NCBI GenBank assembly: GCA_029298735.1 | Contig: JANSLP010000129.1 | Span: forward strand, 1 to 64,000 | Direction: 5' to 3' | Length of the DNA stretch: 64,000 nucleotides | DNA from: Ophiostoma sp. CBS 140.51 | Taxonomy: Eukaryota > Ascomycota > Sordariomycetes > Ophiostomatales > Ophiostomataceae | Shown: piece after piece, positions 11,571 through 21,939 of the stretch | How positions within the stretch are numbered: position 1 is the first letter of the stretch | How the letters are laid out: each line of letters begins with the position of its first letter | Notes under the pieces: generated by a model | Databases searched by the model: none | Told to the model about the DNA's origin: nothing | What the model saw: the letters and a program-made list of their open reading frames with translations, nothing else | Program-made: the position numbers and the translations under genes

Positions 11571-12773
11571 ATGGCTTCAAATAACTCGACGTACTCCAAA
11601 AAGGCGGTGCACTTTGGTGCTGGTAACATTGGCCGTGGTTTCGTTGCTTGCTTCCTACACAACTCGGGCTACGAGGTCGTCTTCGCTGATGTCAACGAGG
11701 ACATCATTAACCAGTTGAATGATAACAAGTCCTACAACGTCTACGAGGTCGGCTCTGACGGCACCACCGAGACCACCATCACCAACTACCGCGCCATCAA
11801 CTCCAAGACCCACGAGGCTGAGTTAATAGAGGAGATTGCGTCCGCCGACCTCGTCACCTGCTCTGTCGGCCCCAACATCCTGCGCTTCATTGCTCCCGTC
11901 ATTGCCAAGGGTCTGGATATGCGCGATGTCGAGGCCCACGCGACTCCCATGGCCGTCATTGCCTGCGAGAACGCCATTGGTGCCACCGACACCCTGGCCG
12001 ACTTCATCCGGAAAGCCACCCCTGAGGAGCGTCTGGCCGACCATGACACCCGTGCCCGCTACGCCAACTCCGCCATTGACCGCATCGTTCCTGCCCAGGA
12101 CGCCGATGCTGGCCTGAGCGTCAAGCTGGAGAAGTTCTTTGAGTGGATTGTCGAGCGCCAGCCCTTTGCTCCTCAAGAGCCTCCTGCCATTGAGGGTGTC
12201 CAGTGGGTCGACAACCTCGAGCCCTACATTGAGCGCAAGCTGTACACGGTCAACACTGGCCACGCCACTGCCGCCTACCACGGCTACAACCGCAAGAAGC
12301 GCACCGTTCACGATGCTCTGCAGGACCGCCACATCCACCACCACGTGCACCAGGCTCTGGAGGAGACAGCCAACCTAATCACCGAGAAGCACGGCATTGA
12401 CCGCAAGCAGCAGGAGGCTTACGTCCGCAAGATTGTGTCCCGCATCAGCAACCCCCACCTCGAGGACGCCGTCGAGCGTGTCGGCCGCGCCCCGCTGCGC
12501 AAGCTGTCCCGCAAGGAGCGTTTCATCGGCCCCGCCGCCGAGCTGGCCGAGAAGGACGAGCGCTGCACGTTCCTGCTCGAGGCTGCCGAGATGGCTTTCC
12601 GTTTCCAGAACGTCGAGGGCGACGACGAGTCGTTTGAGCTTGGCAAGATTATGTCCACCGAGAAGCCCGAGACCATTGCCCGCACTGTGTGCGGCCTGAC
12701 TGAGAACGAGAAGCTGTTCCCCATGGTCGTTGACGTTGTCAAGCGGGTCCAGGCCGACTCAATGGACGAGTAA
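11571..12773 (+). CDS. mpdA: mannitol-1-phosphate 5-dehydrogenase
   Basis: The 400-residue protein interconverts fructose-6-phosphate and mannitol-1-phosphate with NAD(H) in the cytosol, the first step of fungal mannitol synthesis. The N-terminal Rossmann motif HFGAGNIGRGF is at about residues 11-21. The polyol-dehydrogenase signature follows in the middle (VDNLEPYIERKLYTVNTGHA, with the conserved lysine and asparagine), then the C-terminal helical domain. I chose the ATG at 11571 (CACAATGGC context) because the open frame extends upstream through the pyrimidine-rich leader without another ATG and that extension has no similarity to the family. Codon use is strongly biased to C-ending codons, as in highly expressed genes. 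There is no intron. Confidence 0.96.
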   Translation: MASNNSTYSKKAVHFGAGNIGRGFVACFLHNSGYEVVFADVNEDIINQLNDNKSYNVYEVGSDGTTETTITNYRAINSKTHEAELIEEIASADLVTCSVGPNILRFIAPVIAKGLDMRDVEAHATPMAVIACENAIGATDTLADFIRKATPEERLADHDTRARYANSAIDRIVPAQDADAGLSVKLEKFFEWIVERQPFAPQEPPAIEGVQWVDNLEPYIERKLYTVNTGHATAAYHGYNRKKRTVHDALQDRHIHHHVHQALEETANLITEKHGIDRKQQEAYVRKIVSRISNPHLEDAVERVGRAPLRKLSRKERFIGPAAELAEKDERCTFLLEAAEMAFRFQNVEGDDESFELGKIMSTEKPETIARTVCGLTENEKLFPMVVDVVKRVQADSMDE

Positions 12774-13530
12774 ATGCAAAACCCCACGAGATAAAGCGTC
12801 GATCGCTCTGTTTTACTACTTGTACCACACAAACCTGGTCTGCGACCACCATCGGCGTTGGATTTCTTTTTCTACTACTTCTTATTTCGCCCATATTTGA
12901 ATCACTCCGATGAGCGATACCAAAGAGATGAGCGACACTTTCGGGACTGGATTTTTTTTTGGGAGGATTTTCACTTTATGGATTTGGTTTTATTCGGCTT
13001 TCACCCTTGCACAGGGCAGCCTTGAGCAACAGCATCATTATACCGGGCACTGCTTCTGCATTTAGACATTTTTGCCCTTTCTTTTTACTCTGATTAGCGA
13101 AATGAAATGACTTTACGTTTTTCTCAACCACAATAATCTTGCTCTCCCTTTGCTACGTGTCATGTGTTGTGATTTTTTGGCAGTCGACCTTTTTCAGTCC
13201 ATTGTTCTCTCAATAAAGCGAGGCTCTTAGTCAAACCACTCACGAGTCCAGGCTCGTCGATTTTCGAGATTTATCTCAGTAACTCGTCTTGGCCTCGTCT
13301 GTCGTTGGTTTCGATGGTGCCAGTTAACGTGGTGGCGATTTTCACCACAATTGCCAGTGTAAAAGGCGCACAAATTGCAGCCACTCTGGGCATAGCGTTC
13401 AACATCGTGCCGCCAACGCTTCCACGCCACCCGGCCACGAACCAACAAACGATATTTGTCCACATTGTCGGCGCTACATATATGCTACCGGCGTCGCCTT
13501 TCGACATCCAGATACGGATACCATAACAAC
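12774..13530. other. 3' flank and tRNA upstream spacer
   Basis: Downstream flank of the mannitol-1-phosphate dehydrogenase gene. The ORFs at 13227-13526 overlap on opposite strands and show no domain. A short inverted repeat (GGTGGCGAttttCACC) lies near 13330. Nothing else was recognised. Confidence 0.5.
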
Positions 13531-13604
13531 GGTCGATTGGTCTAGTTGGTTATGACGGCGCCTTAACACGGCGCAGGTCCTCGGTTCGATCCCGAGATCG
13601 ATCA
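13531..13604 (+). tRNA. tRNA-Val (anticodon AAC)
   Basis: A 74-nt cloverleaf without encoded CCA. The acceptor arm GGTCGAT pairs with ATCGATC (one G-T pair). The D-loop has TCTAGTTGGTTA. The anticodon stem GCGCC/GGCGC encloses the loop TTAACAC with anticodon AAC. The T-arm is CTCGG-TTCGATC-CCGAG and the discriminator is A. A run of seven T's starting near 13613 is a typical RNA polymerase III terminator. There is no intron in the anticodon loop. The sequence closely follows fungal tRNA-Val(AAC) layout. Confidence 0.96.
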
Positions 13605-14680
13605 CACACTTCTTTTTTTGTTATTTTTAGGCGATAGACAGGCAGTGATTTCTCTACTTTAGGTGACTTTCATTTTTAATTTTATCTTTTATTTAAACAA
13701 ATCATACATATCCAATAATAAAACCATTAATATTTTGAGTCCCGGCATTTTCAGTTGATTCTTTTTCGATGTTAACTTTTTTTGAATAAATAAAAAAAGT
13801 AAAAAAAAAAAAGAAATCGTATAATGAATTACAGCACGTTGTTTGTTTTACAGAAAATTAGAAACATCACCGCGAATCGACAACAATGCAAAATACTTTG
13901 TATATTAGGAAAGCTTGATCATAATGTTGACGATGGAAGATTGAGTTGGCTGTGCTCATCAGCATGTCAGTGTAAGTGTCACCAACAAATTGAGGGGTTG
14001 GCCGTTGACAGCCGTTGAAACGGTTACCGTAAATTGACAGCTAACAACGACCGTCCAACAGGCACAAGTAAAATGCGATTCAAAACAAACAACGACAAGA
14101 CAAAAGGATGCACAAAATATTGAATATAGTTCCATATCATGTACACATCTCCTCGTAATTGTGCGACATACTTTGCAGATCGAGTAAGCTGACTTTGAGA
14201 TCTTCAATTAAAAAATACAAAGATCACTTTGCGCCCTGCCGCGCCTTGCGTTGAACCCTGCGGTTTGCCAAGGCATAAGAAACGAGAACAAGTGTAATTC
14301 CAGCTGGATGGAGTTTGGAAGTCCACGCACGCAATCCCACCGGTATACTATTTCAGGCGTGATAGCTACTGCTGTTTGGCTATCGCCTGCCTCTTTGGTT
14401 CGTGCAGGAGAGCACTAAACAGACGCAAAGTCCTTGGGCCGCGACGGTTTTGGAGCTCTAACAGGCAGTCGCCAGGCTTCACTAATGCTCACCAATACGA
14501 CGGAGTGGACCCCCCGCCGACGCTCGGAGACAAAGCTTGGGAGCTTGGGTCGCACCTGCCTCTTCGTGCAACAACAACTCTATAATACAAAGCTGGAAGG
14601 GTTCCCATGTCTGACTCTTCATAGAGTCGTCTCTTCTTCCATCGGCACTCCTTCTCACATCCCTTTCATCTTCGCCCACC
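13605..14680. other. AT-rich spacer and esterase promoter
   Basis: The first 250 bases after the tRNA are strongly AT-rich with several A/T homopolymers. No coding frame with a recognisable domain is present. The last 100 bases, pyrimidine-rich and ending CCACC before the ATG at 14681, look like the leader of the esterase gene. Confidence 0.5.
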
Positions 14681-15652
14681 ATGACAAACACCACAGTCGT
14701 CACGCACAGCGTGCCCAACACCCGCCAGACGGTCATTGAGACCGAGCATGGGCCCTTCCAGATTATGGTCTCATGGCCGCTTGACTGGAAGGCCGACGGT
14801 ACCCCTAAGGACAAAAAGGAAGACGCCTCGGCGGTCCCTGTAATCTTTGTGCTCGACGGCAACGCCTACTTCTTGTCGGCCACCGACATTGCCCGGCGGC
14901 AGCAGTTTGCGGCCAAGAAGAAGTCCATTATCGTCGCCATTGGCTACCCCGACTCGGAGACTGTTTACGTCCCCGTGCGCCGCAACTTTGACCTGACGCC
15001 GCCTGCCGCCAAGGGCGTGCCCCAGTGGCCCGTTAAGGACGCCGAGGGCAACGAGGAGAAGGACGCCGAGGGCAACACCAAGTACTGGAAGCTGGGCGGC
15101 GCGGCGACGTTCCACAAGACGATTGTCGACGTGATTATCCCGCTGCTGTCGGCCGAGCTGGTGCCCGGCTTGCCGTCGTGGGACAAGATCAAGACGCGCG
15201 TGCTGTCGGGCCACTCGTTTGGCGGCCTGTTCACATTGTACTCCTTGTACACCAGCCCCGGTCTGTTTGACGTCTACATGGCGGCGAGCCCGTCCATTTG
15301 GTTCAACGAGGGCACGATTGTGGACGAGCAGGAAAAGGCGTTTTTGGCCAACCCGCCGGCCGCCGAGGGCAAGAAGCCCGTGCTTTACCTCAACTCGGGC
15401 ACGGGCGAGGAGCTGGACGTGTTCCCCAAGCCGGACGACACAGACGCGCAGTTCAAGGAGCGCCAGGATTTCCTGGCGGACAAGCACATGTGCACAAATG
15501 CGCGGAAGATGGCCGAGCGGCTGAAGAAGACGGAGCATTTCGCCGACGTGTGGCTACAGGAGTTTACGTACGAGGACCACATGAGCGCGGCCGTCGTGGC
15601 CCTGCAACGGGGCATGAACAAGCTGCATCGTGAGTGGTGGGTAGGCAAGTAG
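14681..15652 (+). CDS. alpha/beta-hydrolase, esterase D/Fes (IroE-like) family
   Basis: This 323-residue protein has no signal peptide and is predicted cytosolic. The nucleophile elbow GHSFGG is near residues 179-184, followed by FTLYSLYTSPGLFDVYMAASPSIWF, the pattern of the putative-esterase family that includes bacterial IroE/Fes and fungal triacetylfusarinine C esterases. The strand with the aspartate (VIFVLDGNAYF) lies near residue 50, and a C-terminal histidine in YEDHMSAAV (about residue 304) completes the likely triad. By family knowledge it could hydrolyse iron-loaded ester siderophores inside the cell, but the substrate cannot be read from sequence and no siderophore-synthesis gene is nearby. 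There is an imperfect internal duplication KDAEGNEE/KDAEGNTK near residue 120. The start has a good CACCATGAC context. Single exon. Confidence 0.8.
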   Translation: MTNTTVVTHSVPNTRQTVIETEHGPFQIMVSWPLDWKADGTPKDKKEDASAVPVIFVLDGNAYFLSATDIARRQQFAAKKKSIIVAIGYPDSETVYVPVRRNFDLTPPAAKGVPQWPVKDAEGNEEKDAEGNTKYWKLGGAATFHKTIVDVIIPLLSAELVPGLPSWDKIKTRVLSGHSFGGLFTLYSLYTSPGLFDVYMAASPSIWFNEGTIVDEQEKAFLANPPAAEGKKPVLYLNSGTGEELDVFPKPDDTDAQFKERQDFLADKHMCTNARKMAERLKKTEHFADVWLQEFTYEDHMSAAVVALQRGMNKLHREWWVGK

Positions 15653-15993
15653 ATGTCCCCCCATGGTGTGTACTCAAAAATGATTCCTTTTTACCGCTAC
15701 CATAGCCATAGCCTACTCTTTTGATTTGATATAAAGCCTGATGAAAGCCGGTTCAAGCCCAATCCCGTAATGCCACGCTCCATGTACTATGCCGAGTTTC
15801 CTCCTCCCATCAACAAAGGAAATGATATGCGTTGGTGTGTCGTGTTGCTGCGTCGATGCAACGATACTGCGCTGATGCTGTGCAGTCAAACCATCTTACA
15901 AAGCAGACAAAATAAAGTAATGAAAATCAAAACGAGGGTAGGGGCAGACTGAGGCCAACCAATATGTACAAATAAAGCGGGATGAAGGCCAAC
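15653..15993. other. convergent 3' spacer
   Basis: A shared downstream region between the esterase and the minus-strand TAM41 gene. Possible poly(A) signals (AATAAAG) occur on both sides. No gene seen. Confidence 0.5.
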
Positions 15994-17797
15994 TTATGCC
16001 TTCTTCTCCGAGTCTTTGGGAGCCTCCTTTGGTGCCTCAGTTGTTGAGCTCTCTTCCGGCTTCTCCGACTTTTCAGACACCTTCTCTGTAGACTCTGCCT
16101 TGGCTTCCGCTTCCGGATCGGCAGCTTGTTTCTTGCCCTGGCGGAACTTGGCCATCTTCTCGCCCATGTACCGCACCGACCGGCCTAAGCCAGATGTCAG
16201 CACACCCTTGAGACTCTGGGAGGTGCTCGGCCAATTGATCGTCTGCTTGATAACGTGGCGCACGTGCTTGGTCAGCGTCGCGGGGTCGGCATCTTCAACA
16301 ATTCGCCGCTCAAACGCGGTCGCCTGCTGCCTCCGGAAGCCGCCGCCGGCCGCCGCATCGTCCTCGTCCCGCGACGCCTCCATCATCTGGTTGAACTCGC
16401 CGCGCGGGATGGCAAACTGTTTCTGGTATTGGAAGTAGAGTCTCTCCCGGAAAGTCTTGGGGAGACGGCGGACCATGTTGCCGCGGCGGACAGGGTCCAT
16501 ATCCTGGACCAGTTTAAGGTTGGCGTCACCGTCGTCGAGCCAGTCCCGCTGGGAGCAGCGGCTGTCGTTGAACTGGGCGTTGGGCAGAGTCTCGATAAGG
16601 GGCGCGTACAGGCGGCGGAAGTTGCTCATGTTGTGGTCGACAATGTTTGCAACCTTTTGGGGGTTCTCGGTGGGCAAGCTCATACGGGGGTCGCCGAGGT
16701 AGGAGATGGCGGCGATGGTGCTGTAGAGTTCGCGCTCGGTAAACTCGGGCGGCAACAAGAGTAGTGCAGTACGGAGGGCGGAAAGTAAATTGATCTGGTT
16801 GGCGAGGCGGACACGTGCGTCGTCTCTCAAAATCTTGACGGGCTTGTGCAGACGGCCCGCCAGATACAATGTCTGCCACTCGCTCAAGTCGGTGCACAGC
16901 GTGTCGAGGTTGACGACGCCGTACTTGATGAGGATGCCGTTGACAACGACATAGGGATTAAAGTAGACGCCTGCACCGATATTGTCCTGGACATACGACA
17001 CGGCGCCCGAACCCAGCGAGCCCAGCGCGCTGTAGTGATCGCGGTGCTGGTGCAGGTTCAGGCTGTGCCAGTGCTGTGTGAACGTGACACCAAAGATGAA
17101 GTCAATCATCTTGGGCGAGCCGTCTTGCGCGCGCTGGACGGCCAGTGGCGCTTTCGGGTGGATGGCCTTGATCTCCGCCTCGGTCGGCACGCGGCCGTTG
17201 GGCGCGCTCTGCGGGAAGACACCAGACCCGTACGCGAAAGCATAGCGGATGGGCGCACGGAACTGCCACAGGATCTGGCGCAGCGCTTCCTTGAACTCGT
17301 CGTTGATAATCATGTGCTGGTTGACGCCGAAATTCGTGTGCGGCAGCTCCGAGAACTTTTCAATGTTGAAGTTGGGGTTCTCTTCCCAGTCCTCGGTGGA
17401 CGACGACGACGTGGCAGACGACAGCGGGGAGGTGGATTTGGAGGAGGAAGAGGAGGTCGAGGTCGAAGTAGAGGAAGAAGGGACGGCGGCATCTGCATTG
17501 TCTTCGCTTTGAGGGGGTGTCGTGTCTCTTGATGAGTTGGACGCCAGGCGGATGTGTGTGAAGCGAGGGTGGAGGCACAAAGAAGCATGGCCGGACCGTG
17601 GCCGGCGCAGCAGGGAGCTGTTGTGGATGAGGCGCTGGTCGCGAAGACAAGGGAAACGGGTTTGGCGCAACGGCGGGGCATTGGCACTGGCGTTCTAGGA
17701 GGAGAAGAGAGAAGTTAGCAAGACGTCATCTGGATAAGGAGACACGACATGCGCCATGACGAACCAAGACGCGCAGCGCTGCCGTCGAGGAGCGCAT
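15994..17797 (-). CDS. TAM41: mitochondrial CDP-diacylglycerol synthase Tam41
   Basis: The enzyme makes CDP-diacylglycerol from phosphatidic acid and CTP on the matrix face of the inner mitochondrial membrane, feeding cardiolipin synthesis. I built two exons: 17765-17797 and 15994-17694, with a 70-nt intron having donor GTTCGT, branch GCTAAC and acceptor CCTAG, in phase 0 (577 residues). Exon 1 supplies MRSSTAALRVL, giving an Arg/Ser-rich presequence. Conserved features are FAYGSGVF (nucleotidyltransferase Gly-Ser motif), MIDFIFGV with the metal-binding Asp, and YNxxxx-type text GAGVYFNPYV and LIKYGVV. Residues about 50-110 are Ser/Thr-rich linker, and the C-terminal 50 residues are a charged Glu/Lys/Ser tail. 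A start inside exon 2 would need a non-ATG codon, which supports the short first exon. Confidence 0.93.
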
Positions 17798-18647
17798 AGT
17801 GGCGGTTGTTAGCTGTTGTAGTCGCCGAATCGTTTCCGTCAAAGAATGAAGCTATTCAAACAGGGGTAAATCGAAAATTGGCAACAATGTCGTCGGATGA
17901 AGGTGCTGTGTTTTGTCGGAAGCTTGTCGGGAGCTGCCTCAGCTGCAGCAAGTTTGCCAAAAGTCAAAAGCAATACGCCATGGTGGGGAACGGAAAGAGG
18001 ATAGAGACGTCAAGAGGCAGAGAGCGTGACCGCGAGAAGGTCGATCCGAGAATCCGAGGAGGCCAGAGAAGGGAGCTTTTTTGTGTGAAGCTGTGAGGTT
18101 CCACTTATTTTGTTCGTAATTTCTGCACGCTATTTCCACTATTTTGCAGAGGGAAATGGCGCAGTCTCAAGCTAACAAATTAGTGTACTTAGTACGTGAA
18201 CGCTGTCTATTTCTGTGTAGAAACACGACTTCACCAAGCATTGATTGCCAACACAGACGGGAGCACAAAGAGAATGTAGGCATTGGGCATATTTGAGACA
18301 GTCTTCTTCACACCCAAAACAAAACAAAAAACGAATGACAGCCGTCGCAAAGCGTGAATGTAACTGGACATACATCCCACGTCATTCTTTGTTCTCCGAC
18401 AGAAAGGCCCCACTTTCACTCCTGGCACGTGACAACTAACCGTCAAAACAGCAGGGGCCACTTCCTACCGGGCCGCACGCGGAAACGCCTGTTAGCTGCA
18501 ACTTCACAGGGCGTTTGACGCGTCAGAACATCACGACGAAATCAAGCTCATGCGGTCGATCACTAGCAGTCTGCCCACCACACGACGACAACGCCCAAAC
18601 GACACGTCGAGAAATTCCGAAAAGCCTCATCTGACACCTCGCCAACT
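17798..18647. promoter_or_regulatory. divergent promoter region TAM41 / MAD1
   Basis: This 850-bp head-to-head intergenic region contains a palindromic GACGCGTC at 18517-18524, whose core ACGCGT (18518-18523) is the MluI cell-cycle box bound by MBF in fungi. It sits about 125 bp before the MAD1 ATG. A CACGTG E-box lies at 18425-18430. The ORFs here are short and overlapping and are not called. Regulatory roles are inferred from motif identity. Confidence 0.45.
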
Positions 18648-21264
18648 ATGAATCCCGGCGGCGGACCAGGAGGCATCGGACGACAGCCTTCTGCTGGAGG
18701 AGGCGTCAACGGAACGGGAAATACAACAGGAAACGGAACAGGAACTGGACACACAGCTGCAAGCCGGGCGCATTCACGGGCAAACAGCAACGGCGGTCTT
18801 GCGAGGCCACATGGAACGGCACAGCGTGAGAGAGTAAGTAGAGGGTGAGGGAGAAGTTGTGCGCGCTGAACAGAGACTAACACTTGTCTTCTTGTAGATG
18901 AACTTTTCGCGATCACAACGAACAACTCCACAACAACAACAAGCGCCATTTTCACGACCCTCGTCACGCCAGAGCGCCATCCCCGACACCCAGTCTGTCG
19001 ACGCCCCTACCTCGTCGTACCGCGCCACTTCGCACGAGAGCAGCAAAGAAAACATGGCGCCTCCAGACGCCGAAGAGTACGAGCTGCAGCGGCGGCGCAT
19101 CGAAGAGCTCAAGGCCGAAGTGGGCACGCTGCAGTACCAGGTCAACACCTTTGAGCAAGAGAAAGAAATGGCACGGCTGCAACACGAAACAGAGCTGCGG
19201 GACGCGCGACGAAAAGCCGAAGACGACTTCAAGCTGAGACAGGCCGCCGAGGCTGAGCGGGGTGCTGCAGAACGCAAGATTGCCGCGCTGCAAGACGAGC
19301 TGGATGCTTCCCGGGGTGACCAGGACTCGCGGCAGCGGGATCTGGAGAAGAAGGTGCGCGAGGCACAGGACGAGTCGCGCGCTCTGCAAGAACAGCTGGA
19401 CGACTTGAGCGCCGCGAAAGAAGATGCAGCACGTATGGGCGAGAAACGGGCCGTGGACCTGCAGGCACAACTGGCGACAGCACAGCGCAGTTTACAAGAA
19501 GCATCGCAAGAGGCCGAGGCTAGAGACGCGGCTCTTCAGCAGGCACAGCAGCAGCTAGTGGCCAAGGACGCCCAGACAGGACAGCTCGAAGCCGAAGTGC
19601 TGCGCCTGAAAGCACAGACGGGCGATGCAGCCACGATGGAGATTATCCGCCGCGAGCTCAAGGACCAGGTCAACCACATCCGTGTCCTTGAGGCCACCAA
19701 TCGTGACCAGCTGGCCGAGCTGCGGCACCTGCGCCAGACACACAAGGCCGTCGAGATCGCCGAGGAAGAGAAGCGATCGCTGCTCCGCAAACTGGAGAGC
19801 GCACGTGCCCTCGAACAAGAACTGAACGAAGAGCGCCTGCAGCGGCAACGCCTCGAGACTGAGCGTCGGTCCTGGTCGGCGTATCTCCAGTCCGAGAAGG
19901 AGAACAGCATGGACGGCGCCTTCGAAGAGTTTGACTCGCCTGAGGCTGTGGCCAAGGCTCTCATGGAGGCCCGCTACCGCACGGCTGAGCTGACAGAGAA
20001 GATTGGCGCCCTCGAGCCCGAGATTGCCCAGCGCGACGCCAACATTCGCTCACTCGAGGCCCAAAAGAAGGAGCTGGCAACTGAGGTTGAGCGCCTCAAA
20101 TCTGCGGGCGTTTCGTCTGGCGGCGGTGATGGCACTCCCTCTTTCGGCACACCCACGAACGCGGCCAGCAACAACAATGATGCCAAGATCCGTGCCCGTC
20201 TCGAGCGCCAGCGCGCCCTCGCTGTCAAGGAAGTCGAGTACCTGCGCGCCCAGCTGAAGGCCTTTGACACAGAGGACATTACCTTCAACCCCGGCCAGTT
20301 TGACCAGCAAAAGGCCGACCGGATCCAGCAACTCGAGGAACTGGTCGACCAGTACCGCACCGAGGCTGAGGGTCTGCACAAGGAGCTTACGACCATCGAG
20401 GCCTCTGGTTCTGGCTCGGCTGGCGCGCAGATTGCCGGAACTAAGCGGTCACGGCCCGACGACGACAGCGACGAGAACGGCGACGCGACCGGCGATGAAC
20501 AGGTTGGTCAGTTGGTCCGCAAGACACGCAAGCTGCAGGACGAGCTGGCGGCCGCGCTGACGGCCCATCGTGTTCTTGAGACCGAGCTGGCCGTCACCAA
20601 GGAGCAGCTTACCGCCGAAAAGCAGGCCGCCGGTGTGCGTGTGCTTGCCCTGCGGTCCAACCCGACCTCCGACTTCGAGGCTGTCAAGCGGTCCACCCTC
20701 GAGGCCCTCAAACAGGAGAACGCCGAGCTGCTCGCCCATATCCAGAGCCACTCTGCCTCGGCCAAGGCACCCAAGGGCACTCGTGCACCGCTCTCAGCTC
20801 TACCCCAGCCATCGGCTGCCAACCCTACGTTCACGACCGTACCCATGTCGGTCCTTGCGGCTGCGCAGCGCGAAATCGCTGATGCCCAGGCGGAGACGGC
20901 TTCAGCACAAAAGGCTAGCCGCCGCCTCAAGGAAGTCTGGGGCTCTAAATCGGCCGAATTCAAAGAGGCTGTCGAGAGCACACTGGGCTGGCACGTCACG
21001 TTTATTCCCAATGGCAAGATGCGCGTCGAGAGTGCTTTCCACCGCAGCCAGACCGAGGAGAACGAGAACAGCATCGTCTTTGACGGCGAGCGGGGCACGA
21101 TGAAGGTGGGCGGCGGTCCACGGAGTGCGTTTGCGCAGCGCATTGATGACCAGATCCGGTTCTGGGTGCGGGAGAAGCAGTGTATCCCCGGATTCCTGGC
21201 GGCACTTACGCTCGAATTTTGCGAAGAGCAAGCGCGGACGACGACTGTGACGACGGGGAGGTAA
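18648..21264 (+). CDS. MAD1: spindle assembly checkpoint protein Mad1
   Basis: Two exons, 18648-18833 and 18898-21264, are separated by a 64-nt intron (GTAAGT donor, GACTAAC branch, TTGTAG acceptor), giving 850 residues. Mad1 recruits Mad2 to unattached kinetochores and nuclear pores. Residues 1-62 are a Gly/Ser/Asn-rich disordered head. Long heptad coiled coil runs from about 110 to 400 and again through 460-630. The Mad1-family block 'LxLRSNPTSDFEAVK' is near residue 655, and the C-terminal RWD-like domain begins at LKEVWGSKSAEF and contains GWHVTFIPNGKMRVES and ENSIVFDGERGTMKVGGG. The ATG at 18898 would remove the conserved upstream phase-correct exon, so I chose 18648. An MCB element in the promoter fits cell-cycle expression. 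Confidence 0.93.
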
Positions 21265-21939
21265 AAGAAAATGGGGAAGCGTTTTATTGGGTTATCTATG
21301 TAACTTTGTACATTGAACGGCGTCTTAATTTCTGGCGGGCCGGGGCTGGCATTGGCATTGGTTTGTTTTGTTTACGTTCGAGATACTTGGTATCTAGATT
21401 AATTTCACGCGTTCAAAATGATATACGGAGCATATTCATGTGGAAAGCTGACAATAGTCTCACAAGTTCATTGACGTTGATGCATTAATAAAAATCATTA
21501 TTGATTTAAGGTTATGGAGGGGCTGTACTCTTTTCGAGGACAGCATTGACACTAAACAACTAAACAAAAAAAAGGAAAACAAAAAATAGAGACAAGCATA
21601 ACATGATGCAATAGACAGAACATAGAGATATGGACAAGAGGGGTTGTGAGGATAAACAAGGTCAAAAACAAATAAACAAATGAAGCCAACAATGACGAAA
21701 CTCGAAACAAAAAGAGAGAAGCCAAACATAATTTTAAACAAAAGCTAAGGGTGTTGGGGGTGCGTTAAACAAGATGTCGGTGGGTAAAGAGAAGCATGTT
21801 TTCGGGAGTTTTTCTTTGTACAAGTTGAAATCAAGTATGGGTGGGCGTGGAGACGAGTAAACAAAACAATGCGATGCGTGGGTAATCAAGAAGGAAAGGC
21901 AGGCAAGACAATAATTCAAAAGAGACAGCACCAACAGTT
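21265..21939. other. convergent 3' spacer between MAD1 and SYP1
   Basis: An AT-rich 675-bp region between two converging genes, with no recognisable coding frame. Purine-rich runs on the plus strand (AAACAAAAAAAAGGAAAAC near 21560) would be poly(U)-like in the SYP1 3'UTR. Confidence 0.5.

Noticed and set aside
14771..15538. 255-codon antisense frame
   Set aside because: Antisense shadow of the esterase gene caused by GC-rich third positions; Arg/Gly/Leu-rich without any domain.
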